A stretch of DNA of 64,000 nucleotides from Spirosoma rhododendri (GCF_012849055.1 NZ_CP051677.1:4355001-4419000), one strand, 5' to 3'; shown: positions 10,187 to 19,861, counted from the stretch's first letter. Program-made: numbers and translations. The notes: a model not told the origin generated them from the letters alone.

Positions 10187-11137
10187 ATGTTCACGGTCTC
10201 GATAGTTATTCCAACCTACAATCGCCCGGCGCTGCTGGCAGAAGCCATTCGCTCCTGCTTGGATCAGACTTATCCGCCCAGCGAACTGATTGTTGGCGAC
10301 GACTCGCCCGGCGACGAAAGCCGCCAGGTGGTAGAAGCCATGCAGGTAACTACGTCTATACCCATCCGGCATATTCACAATAAACCGTCGTTGCGGCAGG
10401 TAGCCAACGTCAACCGCCTGTTCGACGCAGCTACGGGCGACAAAACAATGCTGCTGCACGACGATGATCTGCTGCTACCGGAAGCCCTCGAAACGCTCGT
10501 CAATGTATTTCGGAAGCACGATAAGGTAGCGGTTGCGTTTGGTAAGCAGTACCTGATCGACCAGACGGGCCAAATTGATTACGCATCGTCGGAGATCTTC
10601 AACCGCGATTTTTACCGGATTCCGCCGTATGAGGGTGTCAACATGACTCCGTTTGAAGCGGGCATCAGTCAGCAATTTCCCAACAACGGTTACCTGATCG
10701 ACACGGCAATCATCCGGCAGATTCAGTACACCAACGAGTCGGGTGACGCCTGCGACTTTGATTTCGGCTACCGGATCGGTGCAGCTGGTCACCGGACTTA
10801 TTTCGTGGACAGCTACCTGGGCAAATACCGGCTGCACAACCAGTCGATTTCCCACAGCAGGGCCAGTAACCCCGCTTACCACGCGTATAAGCTGCTGGTC
10901 GAAGCCGCGCCCGAAACGCAGCTGGGGAAGTCGATCCGGGCGATCCGTCTGCGCGAACGCGCACCCATCGCCATCACGGAAGCGTTGCTGATGGGAGACC
11001 GTCGGCAAGCTATGTCGATCCTGTTCGGCCCCTGGTACCGGAGCCGACTCCTGACGCCACGGGGTATCAAGCGGGTGCTGCACACGGTGTTCAACATTCG
11101 ATTCGACCGACCGCAATCGACACCGGCTACCCATTGA
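10187..11137 (+). CDS. Glycosyltransferase family 2
   Basis: A 316-residue GT-A fold enzyme. I chose ATG 10187, which gives the canonical N-terminus MFTVSIVIPTYNRPALLAEA; an open frame continues upstream but inside the previous gene. The nucleotide-binding segment LIVGDDSPGD and the DXD-like metal site LLHDDDLLLPEAL (about residue 90) are in the expected places. Near the end, GYRIGAAGHRTYFVDSYLGKYRLH resembles the acceptor region of GT2 enzymes from polysaccharide clusters. It is presumed to act on lipid-linked intermediates at the inner membrane. The spacing to the previous gene is 16 bp, consistent with one transcript. Confidence 0.88.
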   Translation: MFTVSIVIPTYNRPALLAEAIRSCLDQTYPPSELIVGDDSPGDESRQVVEAMQVTTSIPIRHIHNKPSLRQVANVNRLFDAATGDKTMLLHDDDLLLPEALETLVNVFRKHDKVAVAFGKQYLIDQTGQIDYASSEIFNRDFYRIPPYEGVNMTPFEAGISQQFPNNGYLIDTAIIRQIQYTNESGDACDFDFGYRIGAAGHRTYFVDSYLGKYRLHNQSISHSRASNPAYHAYKLLVEAAPETQLGKSIRAIRLRERAPIAITEALLMGDRRQAMSILFGPWYRSRLLTPRGIKRVLHTVFNIRFDRPQSTPATH

Positions 11138-11163
11138 TTTTCCGTATCTGACTTAGTACGTAT

Positions 11164-12419
11164 ATGACCATCGTTCTGACGCATCCTACCGGCAACGCCA
11201 ACGTCCGGGCCGTACTGGCCGCTCTGCTCGACAGCAACACGCTGCGTGAGTTCAGCACCACGCTGTCCGCCAATCCCGACGCGGCCTGGCTGAAGCTGCT
11301 GCCCGGTAGCGTACGCAACGAATGGCTGCGCCGGACGTTTGCCGTTCCGGCCGCGCAGGTACATACGCACCCGATGCGGGAGATGGCCCGGCTGGCACTA
11401 CCAAAGCTGGGCTTCGGGAAGTCAGTCCACCACGAAACGGGCTGGGCCAGCATCGACGCCGTTTATCAGGATTTCGACAAAACTAACGCCCAGCGGCTCG
11501 CCCGGCTGGGTAGTCATTCGGCCGTCAACGCCGTTTACGCCTACGAAGATGGTGCGCTGGCCACGTTTCGGCAGGCGCGGCAGATGGGGCTGAAGTGCAT
11601 CTACGACCTGCCTATCGCCTACTGGGAAACGGGGCGTCGACTCATGCTCGAAGAAGCCGACCGGCTGCCCGCCTGGGCCGCTACGCTGGGCGGTGGCATT
11701 CAGGATTCTGCCGCGAAGCTGGAGCGCAAAACGGAAGAGCTGGAACTGGCCGACGTCGTTGTAGGGCCTGGTTCGTTCGTCATGGATTCAATTCCGGCCT
11801 GGGCCGCCAACAAACCGACCATCGTTTCGCCGTTTGGTTCGCCCGTAACGACATCAGCCAACGGCCCGTCGGCCGCTGAGAAATCAGACACGCGCCGACC
11901 CCTGCGGGTGCTGTTCGCCGGGTCGATGGGACAGCGCAAAGGGCTGGGCGATCTGTTCGCTGCGATCAAGCTCCTCAACCGGCCCGCCGACCTCGAACTC
12001 GTCGTGCTGGGGCATCCGCTGGTACCGATGGAGTTTTACCGGGCCGAACTACCGACGTTTACCTATGAGTCCAGCCGCCCCACGATCAGGTACTGGCGCT
12101 GATGCGGACGTGCGACGTGTTCTGCCTGCCGTCGATCGTGGAAGGACGGGCGCTGGTGATGCAGGAAGCCATGAGTCAGGGATTACCGCTGATTATCACG
12201 GCCAACACGGGCGGGGCCGATCTGGTGAAGGAAGGCGAGACCGGCTTTCTGGTACCCATCCGTTCCCCACAGGCTATCGCCGAGAAACTCGCCTGGTTTC
12301 TCGACAACCGATCGGCCATTCCGGCGATGGGCCAGCAGGCACAGGCGCACGCAGCCACCTACACCTGGAAACGCTACGGCACCACCATCGTTGATGCCCT
12401 GCATTCGCTGATTGCCTGA
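11164..12419 (+). CDS. Glycosyltransferase, GT4-like, frame broken at 12078-12081
   Basis: Two frames join into a 418-residue protein when one C is added to the run at 12078-12081, giving SSRPHDQVLALMRTCDVFCL. The C-terminal half then has the full GT4 signature: LRVLFAGSMGQRKGLGDL, LELVVLGHP, and FCLPSIVEGRALVMQEAMSQ with the two glutamates of EX7E, followed by GLPLIITANTGGADLVKEG. The N-terminal half (MTIVLTHPTGNANVRAVLAAL) is less typical, and IYDLPIAYWETGRRLMLEE resembles enzymes of exopolysaccharide operons in this phylum. The first frame alone would lack the catalytic EX7E, so the break matters for function unless it is an error. Confidence 0.82.
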
Positions 12420-12438
12420 TTTTTAGACTGTTTTTACC

Positions 12439-13797
12439 ATGTACACAACCACGTTAGCTACCCAGTCCGCAATACCGCAGCCAGCCTACCGGGCTCCGGG
12501 TTTGCCCGTCGTCGAGCTGACCGACACGCGTCGGTGGCTACGCCGGGGTATCTGGCTGTACTTCTGGTTGTTGATTCTGGAGGGGGCCCTGCGTAAGTGG
12601 GTGCTGCCGGGGCTGGCAACGCCCCTGCTCATCGTGCGCGACCCGGTGGCCATCTTCCTGATCTTCGAAGCCTGGCGACGTGGTTTTCTGCCCATCAACA
12701 AATACCTATTGGGGGTGGTGCTGATCGGTATAATCGGCATCTACACGGCCGTTTTTCTAGGGCATGGCAATCTCGCCGTGGCCTTGTACGGTGCCCGGAT
12801 TCTGCTGTTTCACTTTCCCCTCATGTTTATCATCGGGGCGGTGTTCAACCGCGACGACGTCGTCAAGCTGGGCAAAACCATTGTCTGGATCACCATTCCG
12901 ATGGCCATACTCATTGCCATTCAGTTCTACAGCCCACAGTCGGCCTGGGTCAACCGGGGCGTTGGGGGTGATACGGCGGGGGCTGGCTTCGACGGGGCAA
13001 TGGGTTATTTCCGCCCACCCGGCACGTTTTCGTTCACCAACGGTCTGCACCTGTACTTCGGGCTGGCGGGCATCTTCATCTTTTATTTCTGGCTGAAAGC
13101 CGAAGGCATCAACCGACTGGCGCTGCTGGCAGCAACCGCCGGGATGGCGGCAGCGGTGCCTTTTTCCATCAGCCGAAGCCTGCTGCTGTTCGTTGCCATC
13201 GACTTTGGCTTTGCCGCCATCGCCATTCTGCGCAACCCGCAGTACGGCAAGCAGATGATCCTGCTGGTCGTCGGTGCGCTGGTCGTCGTCGCCGTACTCA
13301 GTCAGTTACCCGTATTGCAAACCCCCATCGAAGCCTTCGTTTCGCGCTTTACCAGCGCCAGCGACGTCGAAGGGGGCGTTTCCGGGTCGCTGGGCGGGCG
13401 GTGGCTGGGTGGTATGTTCGAGGCCGTATTAGCCTCGTTCGATCAGCCGTTCTGGGGCTACGGGCAGGGCATGGGCACCAACGCGGGCAGCGTCCTGATC
13501 CGGGGCGGGTCGAGCCGCGACTTTCTGATTGCCGAAGGTGAATGGGGCCGAGTTATCGGTGAGCTGGGACCGCTGATGGGTCTGCTGCTGATTCTGATGC
13601 GCGTCGGCCTGAGCCTCGACTTCTGCTGGCAGGGCTACCGGCGACTGGCACAGGGCGATTTCCTGCCGTGGATGCAGCTCGGCTACGTATTGATGATGGT
13701 GCCCCAGGCGCAGTGGGCCCAACCAGCAGCACTGGGCTTCAGCACCATTATCGGCGGCACGTTTCTGGCGTCGCTCCGTCAACCCAAAACCAACTGA
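12439..13797 (+). CDS. Polysaccharide polymerase / O-antigen-ligase-like membrane protein (Wzy candidate)
   Basis: A 452-residue protein with about ten to twelve hydrophobic segments. The N-terminal EGALRKWVLP motif after the first helix is characteristic of exopolysaccharide polymerase-like proteins in Bacteroidota. A large polar loop between later helices (about residues 290-350, including SASDVEGGVSGSLGGRWLGG and GYGQGMGTNAG) is where the active site of Wzy/WaaL proteins lies. It is the only polytopic candidate besides the flippase, so Wzy-type polymerisation of repeat units in the periplasm is the natural role. Three base pairs separate it from the next gene. Ligase rather than polymerase activity cannot be excluded. 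Confidence 0.8.
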   Translation: MYTTTLATQSAIPQPAYRAPGLPVVELTDTRRWLRRGIWLYFWLLILEGALRKWVLPGLATPLLIVRDPVAIFLIFEAWRRGFLPINKYLLGVVLIGIIGIYTAVFLGHGNLAVALYGARILLFHFPLMFIIGAVFNRDDVVKLGKTIVWITIPMAILIAIQFYSPQSAWVNRGVGGDTAGAGFDGAMGYFRPPGTFSFTNGLHLYFGLAGIFIFYFWLKAEGINRLALLAATAGMAAAVPFSISRSLLLFVAIDFGFAAIAILRNPQYGKQMILLVVGALVVVAVLSQLPVLQTPIEAFVSRFTSASDVEGGVSGSLGGRWLGGMFEAVLASFDQPFWGYGQGMGTNAGSVLIRGGSSRDFLIAEGEWGRVIGELGPLMGLLLILMRVGLSLDFCWQGYRRLAQGDFLPWMQLGYVLMMVPQAQWAQPAALGFSTIIGGTFLASLRQPKTN

Positions 13798-13800
13798 TCT

Positions 13801-14955
13801 ATGCGTATCATCTTGATTGGCAACTACCCACCCGACCAGCAGGAAAGCATGGAACGCTTTGCGCAGATGCTGCGGGCGGGCTTCCAGCAGGTCGATCTCG
13901 CAACGACCATCTGGCGGCCGGGGGTACTGTTTGGCAAACCGTTCCGCCATACCAAAACGGGTATGGGCAAATGGCTCGGCTACATCGACAAATGGGTGCT
14001 GTTTCCGCTGCAACTGCGCTGGCGGGTTAGTCAGCTGACGCGGTCGGGCGAAGCGGTCCGGTTTCACGTCTGCGACCACTCCAACGCGCCGTACCTGGCC
14101 CACCTCCCCGCCGATCGTACGGGCGTCACCTGCCACGACGTGCTGGCCATTCGCGGAGCCATGGGCTATGCCGATGCTCATTGCCCTGCGTCGGGCTTTG
14201 GCAAGATTCTGCAACGCTGGATTCTGCACTACCTCAGCCGCGCCCGTAACGTCGCCTGCGTCTCGGACCTGACCCGTCGGCAACTCGAAGAACTGGCTGG
14301 CACAACGGCGGCTCAGCGGCCGGGCTGGCAGGTTATCCATAACACGTTCAACGGTGACTTCTGGCCGATGGACACGCTGGCTGCCCGGCAGCACCTGCGC
14401 GAACAGGGTATTGCGTTGCCCGGTCCGTTTATGCTGCACGTTGGCTCAGACATGCCGCGCAAAAACCGGGCTATGCTGCTGAAGATGGTGGCGCAGGCGG
14501 GTACGCGGTGGAACGGAGCTATCTGTTTTGCTGGAGCCGCCATCGACGATTCGCTACGCTCGCTGGCCAACGAACTGGGTCTCACCGACCGGGTAGTATC
14601 CGTCGCTGGCCCCGACCACAAGACCCTCGTTGCCCTGTACAGTGCCTGCGACACGTTTGTTTTTCCGTCGTTTTCGGAAGGGTTCGGCTGGCCGCTCATC
14701 GAAGCACAGGCCTGCGGAGCCCCGGTTATCGCCAGTGATGTCGAACCGATGCCCGAAGTAAGTGGCGGAACGGCCTTGCACGCCGATCCGACCGATCCGG
14801 CGGCTTTCGCACAGGCCCTGCTGACCCTGCAACAGGGTGACAACCGCGCCGACTACCGCCAGCGCGGACTAACCAATGCCGCCCGCTTTGCGCCGGAAGC
14901 TATCATGCATGCCTATCTCCGGCTGCACAACCTGACGCCCGTTTCTGTTGCCTGA
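13801..14955 (+). CDS. Glycosyltransferase family 4
   Basis: A 384-residue GT-B enzyme. The N-terminus MRIILIGNYPPDQQESMERF is typical of WcaI/GumH-like mannosyl- or glucosyltransferases. The C-terminal half has FMLHVGSDMPRKN, VVSVAGPDHKTLVALYSACD and the EX7E motif in FSEGFGWPLIEAQACGAPVI, then EPMPEVSGG. The stop codon overlaps the next start (TGATG at 14953-14957), so translation of the two is probably coupled. It should extend the lipid-linked repeat unit in the cytoplasm. The long minus-strand open frame across this gene (13429-14439) is a shadow. Confidence 0.9.
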   Translation: MRIILIGNYPPDQQESMERFAQMLRAGFQQVDLATTIWRPGVLFGKPFRHTKTGMGKWLGYIDKWVLFPLQLRWRVSQLTRSGEAVRFHVCDHSNAPYLAHLPADRTGVTCHDVLAIRGAMGYADAHCPASGFGKILQRWILHYLSRARNVACVSDLTRRQLEELAGTTAAQRPGWQVIHNTFNGDFWPMDTLAARQHLREQGIALPGPFMLHVGSDMPRKNRAMLLKMVAQAGTRWNGAICFAGAAIDDSLRSLANELGLTDRVVSVAGPDHKTLVALYSACDTFVFPSFSEGFGWPLIEAQACGAPVIASDVEPMPEVSGGTALHADPTDPAAFAQALLTLQQGDNRADYRQRGLTNAARFAPEAIMHAYLRLHNLTPVSVA

Positions 14956-15617
14956 TGCTTAAAAAACTAATCACCTGCCTGTTGCCCTGGTCGCTGCGCC
15001 GGCGCGCGCTGAATCGCTGGTTCGGCTACCGCATCGCGCCGACGGCCCGTATCGGCATGGCCTGGATTTTCCCCGATATGCTCGTCATGGATGAGCACAG
15101 CTACATCGATCACCTGACGGTGGCTATCAACCTGAGTCGGGTGGAGTTGGGGGCGCACGCTACCATCGGACGGGGCAACTGGATCACGGGTTTCCCGATC
15201 AACACCAACTCGGCCCACTTCAGGCATCAGACCAACCGGCAACCCTCGCTTTCGCTGGGCGAGTCGGCTGCGATCACCAAAAATCACCACATCGACTGCA
15301 CCGATCAGATTCGGATCGGCCGGTTTTCTACCATCGCCGGGTACCAGACCCAACTGCTGACCCATTCGATCGACGTATTTGAAAACCGGCAGAACAGCGC
15401 GCCCATTCACATCGGCGACTACACGTTTGTCGGCACCAACTCGGTCGTGCTGGGTGGGGCTACCCTTCCCGACCGGTCTGTGCTGGGAGCCAAGTCGCTG
15501 CTGAATAAAGAATACCACGAGGAATGGATGCTTTACGCGGGCGTACCGGCCAAACCGGTGCAGGGCATCCCGTCGAGCGCCCGTTATTTCACCCGCGCCG
15601 AGGGTTTTGTCGTATAA
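14955..15617 (+). CDS. Hexapeptide-repeat acyltransferase
   Basis: A 220-residue left-handed beta-helix protein. Isoleucine/valine-spaced repeats run from about residue 30 (IAPTARIGMAWIF) through GAHATIGRGNWITGF to IGDYTFVGTNSVVLGGATLP and SVLGAKSLLNKEY, ending with YAGVPAKPVQGI, the usual end of the acetyltransferase fold. Such enzymes transfer acetyl or other acyl groups to sugar hydroxyls or amino groups. The location inside the glycosyltransferase run suggests it decorates the exopolysaccharide repeat unit. The start overlaps the preceding stop by one base. Confidence 0.85.
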   Translation: MLKKLITCLLPWSLRRRALNRWFGYRIAPTARIGMAWIFPDMLVMDEHSYIDHLTVAINLSRVELGAHATIGRGNWITGFPINTNSAHFRHQTNRQPSLSLGESAAITKNHHIDCTDQIRIGRFSTIAGYQTQLLTHSIDVFENRQNSAPIHIGDYTFVGTNSVVLGGATLPDRSVLGAKSLLNKEYHEEWMLYAGVPAKPVQGIPSSARYFTRAEGFVV

Positions 15618-15630
15618 AACAACTAGCCGT

Positions 15631-16845
15631 ATGAACATCCTTCACGTCGTTGCCAATATGGACCCGCAGTCGGGTGGCGTATGTCAGGCCATTCGGACCA
15701 TCGTCGACGGACTGGCCCGGCGGGGGATTCAGAACGAAGTAGCCACGATCGACGCGCCCGACGCGCCGTATCTGGCGCAGTACACGTTTCCGGTCCACGC
15801 CCTGGGCCCGGCCGCCAACGGCTGGCACTACAGCGCCCGGCTACTGCCCTGGCTACTCGACAACCTGACCCGGTTCGACACCGTCATTGTACACGGCCTG
15901 TGGCTATACCCCAGCCATGCCGTCCGCAAGGCCATGACGCAGCTACGGCAGACGCCATCGGCACAGCTGCCCCGTTTTCTGGTGATGCCCCACGGCATGC
16001 TCGACCCGTGGTTCCAGAAAGCCAGCGGTCGACGGATTAAAGCCCTCCGGAACTGGGCGTACTGGAAACTGATCGAAAACAACGTCATCAACGAAGCCGA
16101 CGGCCTGCTCTTTACCTGCGAGACCGAGCTACTGCTGGCACGGGAGCCGTTCCGCCCCTACCACCCCGCCCGCGAACTGAACGTTGGGCACGGCATCGCC
16201 GACGTCCCGGCGTTCGACCCCGCCATGCCGATCGCCTTCCGGGAGCGTTGTCCGGAACTGGCAAACGAGCCGTATCTGCTGTTTCTGAGCCGTATCGACC
16301 CTAAAAAAGGCGTCGACCTGCTGGTGAATGCTTATGCTGCCCTCGTGCAGCAACAGGCGTCGCTGCCCAAACTGGTTATTGCCGGGCCGGGCCTTGATTC
16401 GGCCTACGGCGATCAGATTCGGCAACAGGTAGCGCAGTCGCCCGCGCTGGCAGGCAGAGTATTGTTTCCGGGGATGCTGACCGGCGATGCTAAATGGGGC
16501 GCGTTTTACGGCTGTCAGGCGTTTGTGCTGCCGAGCCATCAGGAAAATTTCGGCATTGCCGTGGTCGAAGCACTCGCCTGCGGAAGCCCGGTGCTGATCT
16601 CGAATCAGGTTAATATCTGGCGCGAAATCGACGCGACGGGTGGTGGGCTGGTTGGCCCCGACACGCAGGCCGGTACGCAGCAGTTGCTCGCTGACTGGCT
16701 ACGGCTGTCGCCCGGCGATCAGCAGCTAATGCGTCAGCGCGCCCGCCAGACCTTTCAGCAGCATTTTTTCATCGACCCGGCCACCGACCGGCTTATCGAT
16801 GCGCTTGTACTCAACGATCACAAAAGCACTGTTTCGCATGGTTAA
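15631..16845 (+). CDS. Glycosyltransferase family 4
   Basis: I chose ATG 15631, giving MNILHVVANMDPQSGGVCQA, the standard GT4 opening with its glycine loop; an upstream TTG in frame is less likely. The product has 404 residues. Motifs: HGLWLYPSHAVRKAM, VMPHGMLDPWFQK (about 125), LLFLSRIDPKKGVDLLVNAY, KLVIAGPGL, and FVLPSHQENFGIAVVEALAC with the EX7E glutamates, then GSPVLISNQVNIW. It is a strong match to glycosyltransferases of colanic-acid-like clusters. Its end overlaps the next gene by 8 bp. Confidence 0.9.
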   Translation: MNILHVVANMDPQSGGVCQAIRTIVDGLARRGIQNEVATIDAPDAPYLAQYTFPVHALGPAANGWHYSARLLPWLLDNLTRFDTVIVHGLWLYPSHAVRKAMTQLRQTPSAQLPRFLVMPHGMLDPWFQKASGRRIKALRNWAYWKLIENNVINEADGLLFTCETELLLAREPFRPYHPARELNVGHGIADVPAFDPAMPIAFRERCPELANEPYLLFLSRIDPKKGVDLLVNAYAALVQQQASLPKLVIAGPGLDSAYGDQIRQQVAQSPALAGRVLFPGMLTGDAKWGAFYGCQAFVLPSHQENFGIAVVEALACGSPVLISNQVNIWREIDATGGGLVGPDTQAGTQQLLADWLRLSPGDQQLMRQRARQTFQQHFFIDPATDRLIDALVLNDHKSTVSHG

Positions 16846-17404
16846 TCAGGACACATTCACGGGGCCGTCTTTCTCGCTGAAGAATCGCCTGGGCCGATTG
16901 GTCTGGGGCGTCGTCGCGGCCCTTTTCTTTCGGCTCTCACCCCGCCCCTTTCACGCGTGGCGTTCGTTTCTGCTGCGCAGCTTCGGGGCAAAGGTGGGCC
17001 GGGGTGTGCACGTGTATCCGGGGGTAAAAATCTGGGCACCGTGGAACCTCGATCTGGGCGATGAATGTGGCGTTGCCGACGGGGCTATCCTGTATTCGCT
17101 GGCCCGCATCAGCCTGGGCTATCGGACAGTGATTTCGCAGGGAACGCACCTCTGCGCCGGTACGCACGACTACACCCGCCCCGGCTCACCGCTCGTTGCC
17201 TACCCGATTCAGGTCGGCGACCTGGCCTGGGTGGCGGCTGAAGCCTTCGTGCATCCGGGCGTAACGATCGGTGAAGGCTGCGTCGTTGGGGCCCGCTCGG
17301 TCGTCACGCGCGACATGCCCGCCTGGACGGTCTGCGCCGGGCATCCCTGTAAACCGCTGAAAGAACGGCTTATGGTTGAAGCTTCACCCGTACTCGCTCA
17401 TTAA
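16838..17404 (+). CDS. WcaF-like acetyltransferase (hexapeptide repeat)
   Basis: The 188-residue product starts at ATG 16838, overlapping the previous stop by 8 bp. It has the WcaF layout: GRLVWGVVAALFF and SPRPFHAWRSFLLRSFGAKV at the N-terminus, then VHVYPGVKIWAPWNLDLGD, SLGYRTVISQGTHLCAGTHDY, and VHPGVTIGEGCVVGARSVVT with DMPAWTVCAGHPCKPLKER. The GTHDY segment carries the histidine typical of the active site. The family O-acetylates colanic acid-type repeat units. It is the second acyltransferase of the cluster, so the polymer is probably decorated at more than one position. Confidence 0.87.
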   Translation: MVNQDTFTGPSFSLKNRLGRLVWGVVAALFFRLSPRPFHAWRSFLLRSFGAKVGRGVHVYPGVKIWAPWNLDLGDECGVADGAILYSLARISLGYRTVISQGTHLCAGTHDYTRPGSPLVAYPIQVGDLAWVAAEAFVHPGVTIGEGCVVGARSVVTRDMPAWTVCAGHPCKPLKERLMVEASPVLAH

Positions 17405-17447
17405 TAGACAGATATACTACTATCTACATCATTATAATAGCCTTTAT

Positions 17448-18458
17448 ATGAATATTACTCATTATTTCAGAAAGCCTATTAACTCGTTTCACTTCAGCAT
17501 CGAACGTTTGTTCAACGACATCGAACACTCGATAGCCGATGAAACCAACTTCCACTTCGACCGGAAAACGGTACCGCACCACTGCGCGTCGGAGGGGGCT
17601 ATCAGCAAGAATATTCGCTGGGCGTCGAAGCAAACGGATGAAATCAATCACATCACGGGCGACATCCACTATCTGGCGCTCGGGCTGCCCGGAAAGAATA
17701 CGATCCTGACGATTCACGACATCAACTTCATAAAGCGTCGGCACCCCGGTTACCTGCTTAAATACTATTCACTGTGGCTCCTGCTCCCGATTCTCCGGGT
17801 GAAAGCTGTTACGGTCGTTTCCGAGGAAACCCGGAAAGACGTTGTCAAGCGGGTACCGTTTCTGGCTAAAAAAATCCGGGTCATTCCGAACTTCTATGAT
17901 CCGCGCTACCAGCCTTACCCCAAACCGTTCAACAAGCAGAAACCGGTGTTACTCCAGATCGGTACCCGCTCTAACAAGAACATCGAAAACCTGATCGAAG
18001 CCATTGCGCCCCTCAACTGCAAGCTGGTCATCGTGGGTAAACAGGAAGCTCATCTGCGTGCGCTGCTGACCGAAAAAGGAATCGACTACACCTGGAAAGA
18101 GGGCCTCTCCGACGAGGAAGTGCTGGACGAATACCGGCAGTGCGACATTACCTGCTTTGTATCGACGGTTGAGGGGTTTGGTATGCCTATCCTGGAGTCG
18201 CAGGCCGTCGGGCGCGCGGTGGTTACCAGCACGACGTCGTCAATGCCCGAGGTAGCGGGTGACGCTGCGGTACTGGTGAATCCATACGACCCGGCCTCCA
18301 TCCGACAGGGTATCGAATCCATCATCATCAACGACGAATTGCGCGAACAGCTGATCACCAATGGGTTTGCCAACATTAAGCGGTATGAACTGAGCCACAT
18401 CTCAGCTATGTACAAGGCGCTGTATGAGGAGGTTTACCAGACGGCTAACCGCGCCTGA
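17448..18458 (+). CDS. Glycosyltransferase family 4
   Basis: ATG 17448 gives MNITHYFRKPINSFHFSIER; an in-frame ATG at 17376 lies inside the previous gene and is less likely. The product has 336 residues with ALGLPGKNTILTIHDINFIK, KAVTVVSEETRKDVVKRVPF, KPVLLQIGTRSNKNIENLIE, and the catalytic CFVSTVEGFGMPILESQAVG (EX7E) followed by RAVVTSTTSSMPEVAGDAA. The 5' end and the 43 bp before it are noticeably more AT-rich than the neighbours. It should add one sugar to the growing repeat unit. Confidence 0.88.
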   Translation: MNITHYFRKPINSFHFSIERLFNDIEHSIADETNFHFDRKTVPHHCASEGAISKNIRWASKQTDEINHITGDIHYLALGLPGKNTILTIHDINFIKRRHPGYLLKYYSLWLLLPILRVKAVTVVSEETRKDVVKRVPFLAKKIRVIPNFYDPRYQPYPKPFNKQKPVLLQIGTRSNKNIENLIEAIAPLNCKLVIVGKQEAHLRALLTEKGIDYTWKEGLSDEEVLDEYRQCDITCFVSTVEGFGMPILESQAVGRAVVTSTTSSMPEVAGDAAVLVNPYDPASIRQGIESIIINDELREQLITNGFANIKRYELSHISAMYKALYEEVYQTANRA

Positions 18459-18506
18459 TGACTCAACAACCATCGTTTGTTTTCTACTTATCTGACGAAC
18501 ACGGGT

Positions 18507-19385
18507 ATGATTTCAGTACTGATTCTAACTAAAAACGAAGAAAAAGACCTGCCCGGCTGCCTGAAATCGGTGGCTTGGTGCGATGATATACACGTGTTCG
18601 ACTCACTGAGCGACGATCAGACCGTTGCCATTGCGGAAGCCGCCGGAGCGCACGTCACCCAGCGCCGGTTCGACAACTGGTCGGCGCACCAGAACTGGGG
18701 CCTTGCCAACATCGCTTTCAAGCACCCCTGGGTGTTGTACATCGACGCCGACGAACGCGTGTCCGACAGCCTGTATGAGTCGCTGAAACAGTTTGATCCG
18801 AGTCAGTCCGACGCCGTGGCCTACGAGATTCAACGGCGCGACTTCGCCTGGGACGGTACCTGGCTGAAACACGCCCAGATTTCGCCCTACTACCTGCGCC
18901 TGTTTCGCCCCGAACGTATGCGGTACGAACGACTGGTAAACCCCGTATCGATACCCGACGGCCCCACCACCCGGCTAACCGGCTTTCTGGATCACTATCC
19001 GTTCAGCAAAGGGTTTCGCGCGTGGTGGCAGCGGCACCTCGGCTATGCCGACATGGAAGCGGCTACGCACATGACTAACATGGCGGGTGCAACGACGTTC
19101 TCGCTACGCAAAGCGTTGTTCGGCGCCGATTTTACGGAGAAACGCTTTCACCAGAAGGGCCTGTTCTACCAGATGCCCGGTCGGCCGTTTATCAAGTGGC
19201 TGTACATGGTCGTCGGACGGCGGGCATTTCTGGACGGTGGAGCGGGGGTTACCTACGCTACGATGCAGGCCATCTACGAATACTTCATCGTGCTGCGTAC
19301 CCGTGAATTGCAGAAGCAGACAACAACAGCCCCGACGGCTGCCCAGAAAAACCGCTCGCTCGACGTAGTGGGGGCAAACAACTAA
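18507..19385 (+). CDS. Glycosyltransferase family 2 (WaaE/KdtX-like)
   Basis: A 292-residue enzyme. MISVLILTKNEEKDLPGCL from ATG 18507 is the canonical start of the KdtX/WaaE-like GT2 group. The segment WSAHQNWGLANIAFKHPWV and the metal-binding YIDADERV (about residue 83) follow in normal order. LRLFRPERMRYERLVNP and LDHYPFSKGFRAWWQRHLGYA are characteristic of the subgroup that transfers glucose or heptose to lipid-linked or core sugars. The C-terminal 25 residues are polar and probably disordered. Confidence 0.87.
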   Translation: MISVLILTKNEEKDLPGCLKSVAWCDDIHVFDSLSDDQTVAIAEAAGAHVTQRRFDNWSAHQNWGLANIAFKHPWVLYIDADERVSDSLYESLKQFDPSQSDAVAYEIQRRDFAWDGTWLKHAQISPYYLRLFRPERMRYERLVNPVSIPDGPTTRLTGFLDHYPFSKGFRAWWQRHLGYADMEAATHMTNMAGATTFSLRKALFGADFTEKRFHQKGLFYQMPGRPFIKWLYMVVGRRAFLDGGAGVTYATMQAIYEYFIVLRTRELQKQTTTAPTAAQKNRSLDVVGANN

Positions 19386-19394
19386 CCAGTGACT

Positions 19395-19796
19395 ATGCCC
19401 AGGTTTTTCCTGTACGGACTGATAGCAGCAGGCATTAGCCTCGTCTTTTTCTTCAGCTGGATACCGCAACCCCGGCTGGAACTGACGGCCCTGCTGCCCG
19501 ACTGGCTGAGCCGGTGGGCCGATCAGGACGAGAACATGAACCTGCGGACGGCCATCCCCCTGCTGTTTCTGGGGCTGGTTACGGGCATCTGGCTGGTCGT
19601 TACCCGGCAGCCGCTACGAAGCTGGGGCATTGCCTGGCTGGGGCTGGTCGGGGTCGTGGGGCTGGCCGAAGCGGGTCAGCTGCTTCAGCCGCTGCGCCAC
19701 TTCGACTGGGGCGATATTGGCTGGGGAGCAGCCGGGAGCGCGGCCGGTCTGCTGGTAGAGGGGAGTTTTGGGCGGCTACTGGTCACACACCGGTAG
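19395..19796 (+). CDS. Small VanZ-like membrane protein
   Basis: A 133-residue protein with about three to four hydrophobic helices (MPRFFLYGLIAAGISLVFFF, AIPLLFLGLVTGIWLVV, and AWLGLVGVVGLAEAGQLLQP). The pattern E-x-x-Q-x-x-x-P-x-R-x-x-D-x-x-D-x-x-W-G-x-x-G in its last third is the VanZ-like signature. VanZ-like proteins are of uncertain biochemical role; VanZ itself confers low-level teicoplanin resistance, and relatives occur in polysaccharide clusters. An in-frame GTG at 19389 is an alternative start. It lies 9 bp after the previous gene, so it is co-transcribed. Confidence 0.65.
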   Translation: MPRFFLYGLIAAGISLVFFFSWIPQPRLELTALLPDWLSRWADQDENMNLRTAIPLLFLGLVTGIWLVVTRQPLRSWGIAWLGLVGVVGLAEAGQLLQPLRHFDWGDIGWGAAGSAAGLLVEGSFGRLLVTHR

Positions 19797-19861
19797 CCTA
19801 CGGAAACAGCCCCGATTGAACGAAACGTATTAACTGGTCATCAGGACGACTACCATTATTT

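Noticed and set aside
13429..14439. 336-codon frame on the minus strand
   Set aside because: Antisense to the polymerase and GT4 genes; both have clear motifs on the plus strand. High GC makes long shadow frames common here.
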